Of a stretch of DNA of 46,345 nucleotides, positions 39,520-46,345 are shown one piece after another; within the stretch, counting starts at the first letter, position 1, and every line of letters starts with the position of its first letter. The notes under the pieces are model-generated. The model was not told the DNA's origin. It did no database searches and saw only the letters and a program-made list of their open reading frames with translations. Location: assembly GCA_947632195.1 (NCBI GenBank), contig CANROE010000015.1, positions 1-46,345 on the forward strand, read 5' to 3'. The DNA is from an uncultured Clostridia bacterium (GTDB lineage: Bacteria; Bacillota; Clostridia; Christensenellales; Borkfalkiaceae). A program made the position numbers and the translations under genes.

Positions 39520-40080
39520 CACCGTTTCTCAGCACCTCTTGAAAGGGGTAGGTATACTCTCGGCGCCCCTTTCAGGGGAGCTGTCGCGCCTTGGCGACTG
39601 AGGGGTTCTTTTCTCCTTGCTGCCCCCCAACTTGTTTGGAGGGAAGTGGCGAACGCAGTGAGCCGAAAGGGGGGGACAATATTCTTGCTGTCCCGATTTT
39701 GTCATTCCGCCCCGCTGTTCCTAATATGTCATTTCGACCAAGGAAGCGGAGCGACCGCGTGGAGAAATCTCATATTATCTCGCTGTCCCTGAAAGGGAAA
39801 GTACCCGCGTAGCGGGGGAAAGGGTTCTATCATTCCGCCCCGCTGTTCCCAATATGTCATTTCGACCAAGGGAGCGGAGCGACCGCGTGGAGAAATCTCG
39901 CCTTATCTCGCTGTCCCTGCAAGGGAAAGTACCCGTGTAGCGGGGGAAAGGGTTCTATCATTTCGCCCCGCGCGCTGTTCCCAATATGTCATTTCGAGCT
40001 TGTCGAGAAATCTCGCCTTATTATTATAACCCCCTCCATCGGGGCAGGTATACTCTTGGCGCCCCTTATAGGGGCGCCGA
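39520..40080. repeat. Repeat-filled gap between the ROK kinase gene and aspS
   Basis: This part contains a CTCAAAGCGCGGCACCGTTTCT unit and CTGTCGCGCCTTGGCGACTGAGGGGTT (39578-39606; related to 27718-27750). Several CTGCCC/CTGTCCC...GAAAGGG units lie at 39619-39673, 39781-39828 and 39909-39954, two nearly identical. At least three ATTTCGA...GAGAAATCTC units lie near 39728-39770, 39857-39900 and 39987-40015. The 39781 and 39909 blocks form a ~128-bp duplication. No gene is seen. Confidence 0.75.
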
Positions 40081-40083
40081 GAG

Positions 40084-40195
40084 GCCTGCCCCCATGTGTG
40101 TGGACAGGTGGCGAGCGAAGCGAGACAGGTGGGGCACATACTTCAACCCCCACCACCGCCTTGCGGCGGAGCCGCCCCCTTCAAAGGGGGCAGCT
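40084..40195. repeat. Composite intergenic palindromic repeat (copy 2)
   Basis: Same two-part element as 594-732, in the same order. The first part has CCTGCCCCCATGTGTG...GGACAGGTGGC, loop GAGCGAAGCGAG, then ACAGGTGGGG. The second is CCCCACCACCGCCTTGCGGCGG...CCCCCTTCAAAGGGGG. It lies between the stop-adjacent hairpin of the ROK gene and the repeats above. Confidence 0.82.
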
Positions 40196-40209
40196 ATCCG
40201 ACGCCCCCT

Positions 40210-40247
40210 CACGGAAAAAGATTTTGCGCAGCAAAAGATTTTTCGTG
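40210..40247 (-). repeat. Stop-adjacent hairpin element (ROK kinase copy)
   Basis: Minus strand: CACGAAAAATCTTTTGC pairs with GCAAAATCTTTTTCCGTG, then AGGGGGC. It begins 2 nt after the ROK stop codon. The arms are the same type as at asnS (18181-18219). Confidence 0.85.
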
Positions 40248-40249
40248 AA

Positions 40250-41209
40250 TCACTTTCCCCCTCTCTGCATTGCATAAGCGCATGCGCCATAGAGGCCCGC
40301 GTCGTTTCCGAGGCGGGCGCAGACGATTTCGAGGGGGGCATACGAGACGGGCGCGTAAATATTTTTCAACACATATCTGCGCACGCGGGAAAGGAGATAT
40401 TCGCCCTCGTTGGAGACGCCGCCGCCCAGAATGACCGCCTGCGGACGGAGCAGGTTGACGAGGTTCGCAATTCCGTCTCCGAGGGCCTCCACATAGCCTT
40501 TCACCACCCTGCGGGCGGCTCTATCCCCTTCGCGCGCAGCGAGAAAGGCGGTCTGTCCGCTCACCTGTTCGAGGTCGGGCGCAAATTTCCACATCAGAGA
40601 GGAGGGATGTTTCTGCATGGAGGCACGGGTCTCCCGTTTGAGGGCGGTCGCCGAGGCATAGCACTCCAAACAGCCCCGTCTGCCGCAGGTGCACTTAACG
40701 CCTCCCTTGCGGATGACGGTATGCCCGAGTTCACCGCCCGCCGAGCGATACCCTTCGACGAGTTTTCCGCCCATCACGATCCCGCCGCCTACGCCTGTTC
40801 CGAGGGTGATCATCACGCTGTCCGAATACCCCTTTCCGCCGCCGAATTTGGCCTCGCCGAGCGCGGCGGCGTTGGCGTCGTTCGTCACGAACACGGGGAT
40901 CCCCGCGCGGCGGCGGACAAGATCGCCGAGGGGCACGTTTTTCCAGCCGAAATTGGACCAAAAGACAACGTTCCCTTCCGCGCTGTCGATGACGCCGGGG
41001 GAGCCGATCCCGATGGCGCTGACGCCGGAAAGGGCGATCCCGCCCTCTGCGGCAAGTTTTTCCGCGAGCGCCGCAAGATCGTCCGCCGTTTTTTCGGGCG
41101 GATCGGACGCGCTCGTCGCGCACCGCGCGGTGCAGACGATCTTTCCCTCCCCGTCCATGAGCCCGCCTTTGGCGCTCATTCCGCCGAGGTCGATCCCGAT
41201 GTAATACAT
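40250..41209 (-). CDS. ROK-family sugar kinase (glucokinase-like)
   Basis: 319 aa. The N-terminal ATP-binding motif is GIDLGGMSAKGGL. The catalytic Asp111 lies in FVTNDANAAALGEA, and a second phosphate loop is LGTGVGGGIVMGG. The ROK zinc site is His163 (GGELGHTVI) plus Cys173, Cys175, Cys180 and probably Cys183 (CTCGRRGCLEC). No helix-turn-helix domain, so an enzyme rather than a ROK repressor. Glucose is the most likely substrate, fitting the GH1 glucosidase and pgi in this window. It is preceded by AGGAGG and lies 12 nt after the glycosyltransferase gene, probably in one operon. Its stop is 2 nt from the hairpin element. Confidence 0.93.
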   Translation of the reverse strand: MYYIGIDLGGMSAKGGLMDGEGKIVCTARCATSASDPPEKTADDLAALAEKLAAEGGIALSGVSAIGIGSPGVIDSAEGNVVFWSNFGWKNVPLGDLVRRRAGIPVFVTNDANAAALGEAKFGGGKGYSDSVMITLGTGVGGGIVMGGKLVEGYRSAGGELGHTVIRKGGVKCTCGRRGCLECYASATALKRETRASMQKHPSSLMWKFAPDLEQVSGQTAFLAAREGDRAARRVVKGYVEALGDGIANLVNLLRPQAVILGGGVSNEGEYLLSRVRRYVLKNIYAPVSYAPLEIVCARLGNDAGLYGACAYAMQRGGK

Positions 41210-41221
41210 ATTCGTTTCCTC

Positions 41222-42241
41222 CTATCCGATTTTCAAGCGGCGGCAGCACGCTCTGTATCTGCCCGAAAGGTAGAGCCCGCGCAACCGCTGCGGCAACAGT
41301 TTGACAAAAAAGATGCGTTTTGAAAGCCTCAATTTTTTGTAAAGTTTTTTATCCTTTGAGCGGAGATGTTCCCACATTTCTTTTTCCGCCGTCTTTCTTT
41401 CGCGCGAACGCTCGGCGCAGAGCGCAAGGGTCGTCTTTCGCATGCGGTTTAAGAGCGCATGCCAAAGGTTTGCGCGCAGTCCCTTGGGGAAATTTTTGAG
41501 CTCGCCGCTGCCGAACCGTTCCGCCATGCGCAGCATGCTTTCGACCTCGGCGGGATAGTTCTTGGCAAGGTCGGCGATGTCGGCGTCGGGATTTGTCCTT
41601 CCGACAAAGCGGCGGTAGAGATCCACGTCGAGATAGAACAGCGTGGCCGCAAAGGGCAGCGGCGCATAGGCGTAGAGTTCGTCGTCCCCCTCGTCGGGCA
41701 GGCTCAGCGCGCTCCGTTTCAGCGTTTCAGTCTTGTAGACGAGCGCATGCGCGGAGAGCGTGGCGGCGCCGCGCAAACTTTTTACCTTTTTCCATTCCGT
41801 CCGTTTGCCTGCGGGGAATTCTCTGCCGAACTTCACGGGGTGCGTAGAATTATCCGCGACATGTTCAAAGGTGTAATTCACGAGATAGAGGTCGGGCAAA
41901 GTGCGCGTAGAGAGGTGGGTACGGATGATCCCGAGCAGCGTTTTCAGGGCATGGGTATCCGCCCAATCGTCGGAGCCGAAGGGCTTGAAATAGAGCCCGC
42001 GCGCCGCTTTGAGGGCGGCGTTCACGCAGGAGCCCACGCCTCCGTACTCCTTGTCGAGCACGCGCACGATGTCGGGGAACCGCTCTTCGTAGCTCTTTGC
42101 GATCGCGAGGGTGTCGTCCCGCGAGCCGTCGTTGACGAGTAAAATTTCGATGTCCTCTCCGCCTTTGAGCAAGCTGTCCACGCACTTTTGGAGATAATTC
42201 TCGCAGTTACAGCACGGTACGGTAAAGGTGACGATTTTCAT
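41222..42241 (-). CDS. Family 2 glycosyltransferase
   Basis: 339 aa from ATG 42241, with AAAGGAA upstream; the longer in-frame start lies before the -10. The GT-A fold begins at once (MKIVTFTVPCCNCENYLQKC), with the nucleotide-sugar motifs ILLVNDGSRDDT and KPFGSDDWAD (DxD equivalent). The C-terminal ~140 residues are helical and basic without membrane helices (RMRKTTLALCAERSRERK). It probably adds a sugar to a cell-surface polymer or lipid on the cytoplasmic face; donor and acceptor are unknown. First gene of a two-gene unit with the ROK kinase. Confidence 0.9.
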   Translation of the reverse strand: MKIVTFTVPCCNCENYLQKCVDSLLKGGEDIEILLVNDGSRDDTLAIAKSYEERFPDIVRVLDKEYGGVGSCVNAALKAARGLYFKPFGSDDWADTHALKTLLGIIRTHLSTRTLPDLYLVNYTFEHVADNSTHPVKFGREFPAGKRTEWKKVKSLRGAATLSAHALVYKTETLKRSALSLPDEGDDELYAYAPLPFAATLFYLDVDLYRRFVGRTNPDADIADLAKNYPAEVESMLRMAERFGSGELKNFPKGLRANLWHALLNRMRKTTLALCAERSRERKTAEKEMWEHLRSKDKKLYKKLRLSKRIFFVKLLPQRLRGLYLSGRYRACCRRLKIG

Positions 42242-42276
42242 AAACTGATCTATTCCTTTTATAATGAACCTCTTTG

Positions 42277-42305
42277 ATTGTATCACAAATTTGCGCAATT
42301 ATCAA
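42277..42305 (-). promoter_or_regulatory. Promoter of the glycosyltransferase-ROK operon
   Basis: Minus strand: TTGATA (42300-42305), 17-nt spacer ending TGTGA, TACAAT (42277-42282). Confidence 0.78.
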
Positions 42306-42415
42306 GCGGAAAGAAGGGCAAACCGCCGAAGGAAAGGATTTTCTGCGTTCAAATGCGAAGAGCGCATGATTTTCCCTTGCGGGCGGCGGATGTCTGAGCT
42401 GATCGGTCTCGGCAT

Positions 42416-42444
42416 TTGACATTTTCCCTCCCGTGTGATACAAT
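42416..42444 (+). promoter_or_regulatory. Promoter of the formate/nitrite-type channel gene
   Basis: TTGACA (42416-42421), 17-nt spacer ending GTGTGA, TACAAT (42439-42444). The TGTGATACAAT at the -10 is the same as in the divergent promoter at 42277-42305. Confidence 0.88.
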
Positions 42445-42462
42445 TTTTTACGGAGGTCACCA

Positions 42463-43131
42463 ATGAAAGACAAAATTCTCGGAATTCTGCAAAAGATCGC
42501 AAACGGATTTCTTGCGGGCATGCTCATTTCGATCGGCGGGGCGGTGTTTCTCGCCTGTTATGCAAAGAATGCGGACGGCAGTCTCGCGTTCTCCTATTAT
42601 GTTGGAGCGTTTCTGTTCCCCGTTGCCCTTCTCTGTATCTGCATGAAGGGATACTCTCTGTACACGGGCAAGATCGGCTATGTGTTGACGGTGCATAAAA
42701 AGGAAGATATTTCCGTTCTTCTTTTGGGACTTGCGGGGAATGTGCTCGGCACGGCGGCGTTCGGGTATCTGTGCGGCTGGGTATTTCCGAACATGCGGGA
42801 AACGGCGACCGTGTTGTGCACGGCGAAACTCGGGCAGGGGTATCTGTTCGGACTTTTACGCGCGGTGCTGTGCGGGATACTTGTCTATCTTGCGGTGGAT
42901 ATTTATAAAAATAACAACCGTTCTGTGCTTGGGGTCCTCATCGGAATTCCGGTGTTTATTCTAAGCGGCTACGAGCACTCGATCGCGGACATGTTTTATT
43001 TTGCGGTATACGGGATAGCGTCGTGGCAGTCGTTTGGGTACATCTGGATGATCCTCATCGGCAACTCGCTGGGAGCGCTCATCATCCCCGCTCTGCTTGC
43101 GATAAAGCCCAAAACCGCCCCTACGGACTGA
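42463..43131 (+). CDS. Formate/nitrite transporter family channel
   Basis: 222 aa with six predicted membrane helices, short for the FNT family (~250-280). FNT proteins are pentameric channels for formate, nitrite or hydrosulfide. Family marks are GFLAGMLISIGGAVFL in helix 1, GKIGYVLTV, LLLGLAGNVLGTAAFGYL, and LSGYEHSIADMFYFA, which holds the conserved His of the pore. GGAGG is 7 nt before the start. Formate is a plausible cargo in a fermenting anaerobe, but no pyruvate formate-lyase gene is nearby, so the substrate is open. Confidence 0.9.
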   Translation: MKDKILGILQKIANGFLAGMLISIGGAVFLACYAKNADGSLAFSYYVGAFLFPVALLCICMKGYSLYTGKIGYVLTVHKKEDISVLLLGLAGNVLGTAAFGYLCGWVFPNMRETATVLCTAKLGQGYLFGLLRAVLCGILVYLAVDIYKNNNRSVLGVLIGIPVFILSGYEHSIADMFYFAVYGIASWQSFGYIWMILIGNSLGALIIPALLAIKPKTAPTD

Positions 43132-43254
43132 CATTTCCTCTCTGCGTCCACTCCCCTCTTGCCCACCCCTTGGAGGGGTGGGTGTCTTGCAGCAACAGCG
43201 GCAAGACGGAAGGGGTGTCATAAACGAAAGTCCGCATTTCCTCTCCATCACAGG

Positions 43255-43390
43255 GGCCCAAGGGGAGCATTCCGAATCACGTCACCCTGAGCCTGTCGAA
43301 GGGTGTCCACCTCCCTCTCCATCGGAGTGGCCCAAGGGGAGCATTCCGAATCACGTCACCCTGAGCCCGTCGAAGGGTGTCCGCATTTCC
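43255..43390. repeat. Two tandem ~74-bp repeats with CACCCTGAGCC units
   Basis: Each unit has GGCCCAAGGGGAGCATTCCG, AATCACGTCACCCTGAGCC, (T/C)GTCGAAGGGTGTCC and CTCTCCATC. The cores are at 43281-43308 and 43355-43382. CACCCT...AGGGTG can pair. The region between the channel gene and pgi otherwise holds only a GGAGGGG palindromic fragment and the terminator below. Confidence 0.8.
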
Positions 43391-43425
43391 TCTCCATCGG
43401 AGGGAAAGGGGTAGCATATTTCAAC

Positions 43426-43466
43426 GCCCGCCGCGCTTTTCTCAAAAAGCGCGGCGGGCTTTTCTT
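43426..43466 (+). terminator. Terminator upstream of pgi
   Basis: A 15-bp stem, GCCCGCCGCGCTTTT with AAAAGCGCGGCGGGC, followed by TTTTCTTTTT. It lies ~295 bp after the channel gene, beyond the repeats, suggesting the repeats inserted between the gene and its terminator. Confidence 0.88.
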
Positions 43467-43492
43467 TTTCCCGAAAAATCTTTCCTATCCTC

Positions 43493-43521
43493 TTGACTTT
43501 CCGAAAAAAGTATTCTAAAAT
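43493..43521 (+). promoter_or_regulatory. Promoter of pgi
   Basis: TTGACT (43493-43498), 17-nt spacer, TAAAAT (43516-43521). Confidence 0.88.
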
Positions 43522-43550
43522 ATTGGAAGATAAATTCCGGAGGTAAAATT

Positions 43551-44978
43551 ATGAGACTCACAGACGAACGCAAAAAGCAACTCCGCGTCACGGTGGACTA
43601 CACCAACATGACGGACAAATATTTAGGCGAAAAGGGCTATTCGCAAAAGACCCTCGACGCGCACAAAAAACTCGCCAAAGCGGCGCACGCCTATGTCAGC
43701 GAAAATCGGGGCAAGGACGAGCTGTTTATGGGCTGGACGGAACTTCCCTACAACCAGGACGAAATCGTAGCGGATATCCTCGAAACGGCCAAAAATGTGC
43801 GCAAAAAATTTGAATACTTCGTGGTGCTCGGGATCGGCGGAAGCGCGCTCGGCCCGATCATGGCGTTCAACGCCCTCTGCCACCTTCATTATAACGACCT
43901 TCCCAAGAGCAAGCGCAAGGGTCCCAAGTTCTATGTGGAGGACAACGTCGACCCTGTCCGCATGAAGGAACTTTTGGACGTCATCGACATCAAAAAGACC
44001 TGTTTCAACGTCATCTCCAAGAGCGGTGCGACGAGCGAGACGATGACCCAATATCTCGTGATCGCCGATCTTCTCAAACAGGCGGGCGAGGACCTCAAAG
44101 AGCACCTCATCTTTACGACGGACGCCTCTCGCGGCAACCTTGTAAAGATCTCCAAAGAGCTCGGCGGCGTGAAGAGCTTTGTGCTCGGCGACGGCGTGGG
44201 CGGAAGATTTTCCGAGCTCTCCCCCGTTGGCCTTCTGCCTGCGGCGGTGCTCGGGATCGACATCAAACTGCTTTTGAAGGGCGCGGCGTACATGGATAAG
44301 CTCTGCAAGTCGGCGGACCTCAAAAAGAACCCCGCCCTCGTTTGCGCCACGCTCCAATACATCGCCATGAACGACGGCAAGAACATCGGGGTCATGCTCC
44401 CCTATTCGGACAATTTGAAATTCCTCTCCGATTGGTACGCGCAGCTCTGGGCGGAATCGCTCGGCAAGAACGTCACTCTCGACGGCAAGCCCTGCAACGT
44501 GGGACAGACTCCCGTCAAGGCGCTCGGGGTCACCGACCAGCACTCGCAGGTGCAGCTCTACACCGAAGGTCCGTTTGACAAGGTCGTCACTTTCCTCTCC
44601 GTGGGAAGTTACAAGGAGAAATATCCCATTCCGCACGGCTGCGAGAACATTCCCGACGTCGGTTTCCTCGGCGGGCACACGATGGAGGAGCTCATCCGCG
44701 CGGAGAACAAGGCGACGGCGTTTGCGCTCACCAAGGCGGGGCGGCTCAATTACACCATCACCTTGCCCGAACTCAACGAGTTTACCTTGGGTCAGCTTTT
44801 GTTCCTGTTTGAATTGCAGACTGCCTACACGGGTGCGATGTTCAACATCGACACGTTCAACCAACCCGGCGTAGAGGCGGGCAAAAAGGCGACCTTTGCC
44901 CTGCTCGGCAAGCCCGGATACGAGGGTCAGCGGAAGGAGCTCGACGGTTCCGCACCCGATCCCGCCTACATCGTATAA
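43551..44978 (+). CDS. pgi: Glucose-6-phosphate isomerase
   Basis: 475 aa, a somewhat short but complete phosphoglucose isomerase interconverting glucose 6-phosphate and fructose 6-phosphate. The sugar-phosphate-binding SIS segments are VLGIGGSALGPIMAF and VISKSGATSETMTQYL. The family signatures are DGVGGRFSELSPVGLLPAAV and, near the C-terminus, FNQPGVEAGKKATFALLG. GGAGG lies 7 nt before the ATG. It can take glucose 6-phosphate produced by the ROK kinase into glycolysis. Its expected terminator is interrupted at about 45024. Confidence 0.97.
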   Translation: MRLTDERKKQLRVTVDYTNMTDKYLGEKGYSQKTLDAHKKLAKAAHAYVSENRGKDELFMGWTELPYNQDEIVADILETAKNVRKKFEYFVVLGIGGSALGPIMAFNALCHLHYNDLPKSKRKGPKFYVEDNVDPVRMKELLDVIDIKKTCFNVISKSGATSETMTQYLVIADLLKQAGEDLKEHLIFTTDASRGNLVKISKELGGVKSFVLGDGVGGRFSELSPVGLLPAAVLGIDIKLLLKGAAYMDKLCKSADLKKNPALVCATLQYIAMNDGKNIGVMLPYSDNLKFLSDWYAQLWAESLGKNVTLDGKPCNVGQTPVKALGVTDQHSQVQLYTEGPFDKVVTFLSVGSYKEKYPIPHGCENIPDVGFLGGHTMEELIRAENKATAFALTKAGRLNYTITLPELNEFTLGQLLFLFELQTAYTGAMFNIDTFNQPGVEAGKKATFALLGKPGYEGQRKELDGSAPDPAYIV

Positions 44979-44999
44979 GATACGGAAAGTTTTGCAGAG

Positions 45000-45030
45000 A
45001 AAAGCGCCGCCCGCACAATGCGGGGTGCTG
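45000..45030 (+). other. Interrupted pgi terminator and presumed attachment junction
   Basis: AAAAGCGCCGCCCGCA (45000-45015) is a typical 5' arm of a terminator, and TGCGGG (45019-45024) begins the complementary arm. But the expected CGGCGCTTTT does not follow; GTGCTGTTAGGG is found instead. Together with the recombinase gene next door, this suggests a junction (attL or attR) near 45019-45026. Confidence 0.5.
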
Positions 45031-45046
45031 TTAGGGATTTAGAATT

Positions 45047-45075
45047 AAGCGGTTTGGCGGTTAGTCAAACCGCTT
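45047..45075. terminator. Hairpin at the 3' end of the recombinase gene
   Basis: AAGCGGTTTG (45047-45056) pairs perfectly with CAAACCGCTT (45066-45075). A, T-rich sequence on both sides makes it a possible weak bidirectional terminator for the recombinase gene. Confidence 0.6.
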
Positions 45076-45091
45076 ATTCTATTTTGCCTTG

Positions 45092-46345
45092 TTACGCCGC
45101 GATTTCATCTTCTACGAGGTCGGGAATTGCTCCCACGCAGTTGTAGATGATCTCCACCGCTTGCATCCGCTTTCCGTCAATTCTTTGCTTTTCATGCACA
45201 ATCACTTTCTCTATAAATTCATGGATGATTTCAGACGTAAGCTCCGTTATTTCCGTGTATTTACGAATAAGCCGCATGAAACGGTTCGCATTGTCGGATT
45301 GCTCCTTTGCTTTTGCTAAAACTTCCTGCAATTCTCGGATGCGCACGTTCAGCGTTTCCTGTTCTTCCTCGTACTCCTGTGATAGCTTGCGGAAGCGTTC
45401 GTCGGAGAGTGCGCCATTCACTTTATCCTCATAGAGATTTCGGATGATACGGTCAAGAGATTGTACGCGCCGTTCGGCGTTCTCTTTCTCCTGCGCATAC
45501 GCCGCGAGTTTCTTTCTGCTTTCTCTGTCGGCGTTGTTTTGAAGCATGGAGAGGAAGTCTTTCTCGTGTTCTTTCGCCATAGCGAATACCCGCTGTAAAT
45601 CTGCAAGCACGATTTTCTCCAATGCCCTTAACGAAATACGATGGGACGTGCAGGTGCTTTTTTTCTTTTTCCGATACGACGAACAAAGAAAGAACGGTTG
45701 AAATTTGTAGTTATTACGTCTTTGTAGCGTTAACCGTTTCCCGCAATCCGCACAATAAAGAAGTCCTGAAAACGCGCTTGTTTCTCCCATCTTGCTCGGT
45801 CTGTGCCGCGCCTCGCGTATTTTTTGAACGGTTGCGAATGTTTCCTCGTCGATGATCGCTTCGTGCGTATTCTCGAACGTTACCCATTCCTCGGGCGGCA
45901 AGTCAATCGTTTTCTTGCTCTTGTAAGACTTCTTCCTCGTTCGGAAGTTTACCGTATGCCCGAGATAGTTTGGATTTTCGAGGATCTTTACGACAGAGCT
46001 GGATGCCCATAATTCGGGGAACTCCGTTTCATGGACGGCAATCGAAAGATTTTTCCGCTTCTTGTAAATCGTCGGGGATTCGACGCCGCGCTCCGAAAGC
46101 AATCTGGAGATCTGCGTCGGACCATAACCGTTCATACATAGTCTGAAAATTTCCTTGACCACTTCGGCGGCTTCCTCGTCTACGACCCATTTCTGCTTGT
46201 CGGTTTCGTCTTTCTTGTAGCCGTAAGGCGGAATCGATCCGAGGTGTTTGCCCGACATACCCTTTGCTTTGAACACGGCGCGGATTTTCTTCGACGTGTC
46301 TTTCGCATACCATTCATTGATGATATTGCGGAAGGGAGTGAAATC
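45092..46345 (-). CDS. Large serine recombinase, C-terminal part (gene runs off the window)
   Basis: The frame stays open to the right edge, giving 417 residues without the N-terminal catalytic resolvase domain. The first codons (DFTPFRNIINEWYAKDTSKKIRA) match the linker after that domain. Next is the Recombinase domain (GSIPPYGYKK, EAAEVVKEIFRLCMNGYGPTQIS, NPNYLGHTVNFRTRKKS). A zinc-ribbon follows (CADCGKRL...FFLCSSY...CTSHRI), then a long coiled coil (~250-370) that controls integration versus excision. Such enzymes integrate and excise conjugative elements or prophages. Codon and base composition are more AT-rich than in neighbouring genes. The gene's 3' end faces pgi, as expected at an element edge. 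Confidence 0.93.
   Translation of the reverse strand, partial: DFTPFRNIINEWYAKDTSKKIRAVFKAKGMSGKHLGSIPPYGYKKDETDKQKWVVDEEAAEVVKEIFRLCMNGYGPTQISRLLSERGVESPTIYKKRKNLSIAVHETEFPELWASSSVVKILENPNYLGHTVNFRTRKKSYKSKKTIDLPPEEWVTFENTHEAIIDEETFATVQKIREARHRPSKMGETSAFSGLLYCADCGKRLTLQRRNNYKFQPFFLCSSYRKKKKSTCTSHRISLRALEKIVLADLQRVFAMAKEHEKDFLSMLQNNADRESRKKLAAYAQEKENAERRVQSLDRIIRNLYEDKVNGALSDERFRKLSQEYEEEQETLNVRIRELQEVLAKAKEQSDNANRFMRLIRKYTEITELTSEIIHEFIEKVIVHEKQRIDGKRMQAVEIIYNCVGAIPDLVEDEIAA

Overview
The window looks like a chromosomal segment of a GC-rich, uncultured anaerobic member of the Bacillota (class Clostridia, probably a gut lineage). The basis is pyruvate:ferredoxin oxidoreductase, a YugP-type Zn peptidase, SpoVAC, Spo0A, the pgsA-cinA-recA gene order, and many TTGACA/TATAAT promoters with AGGAGG-type ribosome sites. 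Placement near Christensenellales-like lineages is an inference only.

Layout. 1-5.4 kb: end of nifJ, a membrane Zn peptidase, a BspA-like leucine-rich-repeat lipoprotein behind a structured leader, a lone spoVAC, and a DUF1858 redox mini-protein. 5.4-12.9 kb (minus strand): a compact, intact phage head and packaging cassette in P22-like order (terminase, small protein, portal, scaffold, coat, two head-completion candidates, a last unknown), with no tail, lysis, integrase or replication genes. 13-16.9 kb: two secreted, membrane-anchored proteins whose promoters imply leaderless mRNAs, and a phage-type regulator. 17-25 kb: GH43 and GH1 glycosidases, asnS, proS, and a tRNA-Pro preceded by tandem structured modules and a broken tRNA copy. 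25-36.4 kb (minus): nadE, then an operon ftsK - dead FtsK paralogue - rimO - pgsA - cinA - recA. 36.6-45 kb: a Spo0A whose receiver has lost its phosphoacceptor, aspS, a glycosyltransferase plus ROK kinase, a formate/nitrite-type channel, and pgi. 45.1-46.3 kb: the C-terminal part of a large serine recombinase, probably the edge of an integrated element that split the pgi terminator.

The most unusual property is the intergenic DNA, which is packed with several families of structured repeats. One is a hairpin beginning 2-7 nt after the stop codon of six unrelated genes (spoVAC, asnS, proS, nadE, recA, ROK kinase). Its arms differ between copies but pairing is kept. In four cases a second structured module with compensatory base changes follows. 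Most other transcription units end in ordinary U-tract terminators and lack this hairpin, so it appears to replace them. There is also a pair of ~160-bp MITE-like elements with inverted termini, a 3 x ~123-bp tandem array, and several shorter palindromic families.

How the genes fit together: central and sugar metabolism (nifJ, pgi, ROK kinase, GH1, GH43), translation (asnS, aspS, proS, tRNA-Pro, rimO), chromosome segregation and repair (ftsK, recA), and remnants or variants of a sporulation programme (spo0A, spoVAC), with two mobile-element-derived regions inserted among them.
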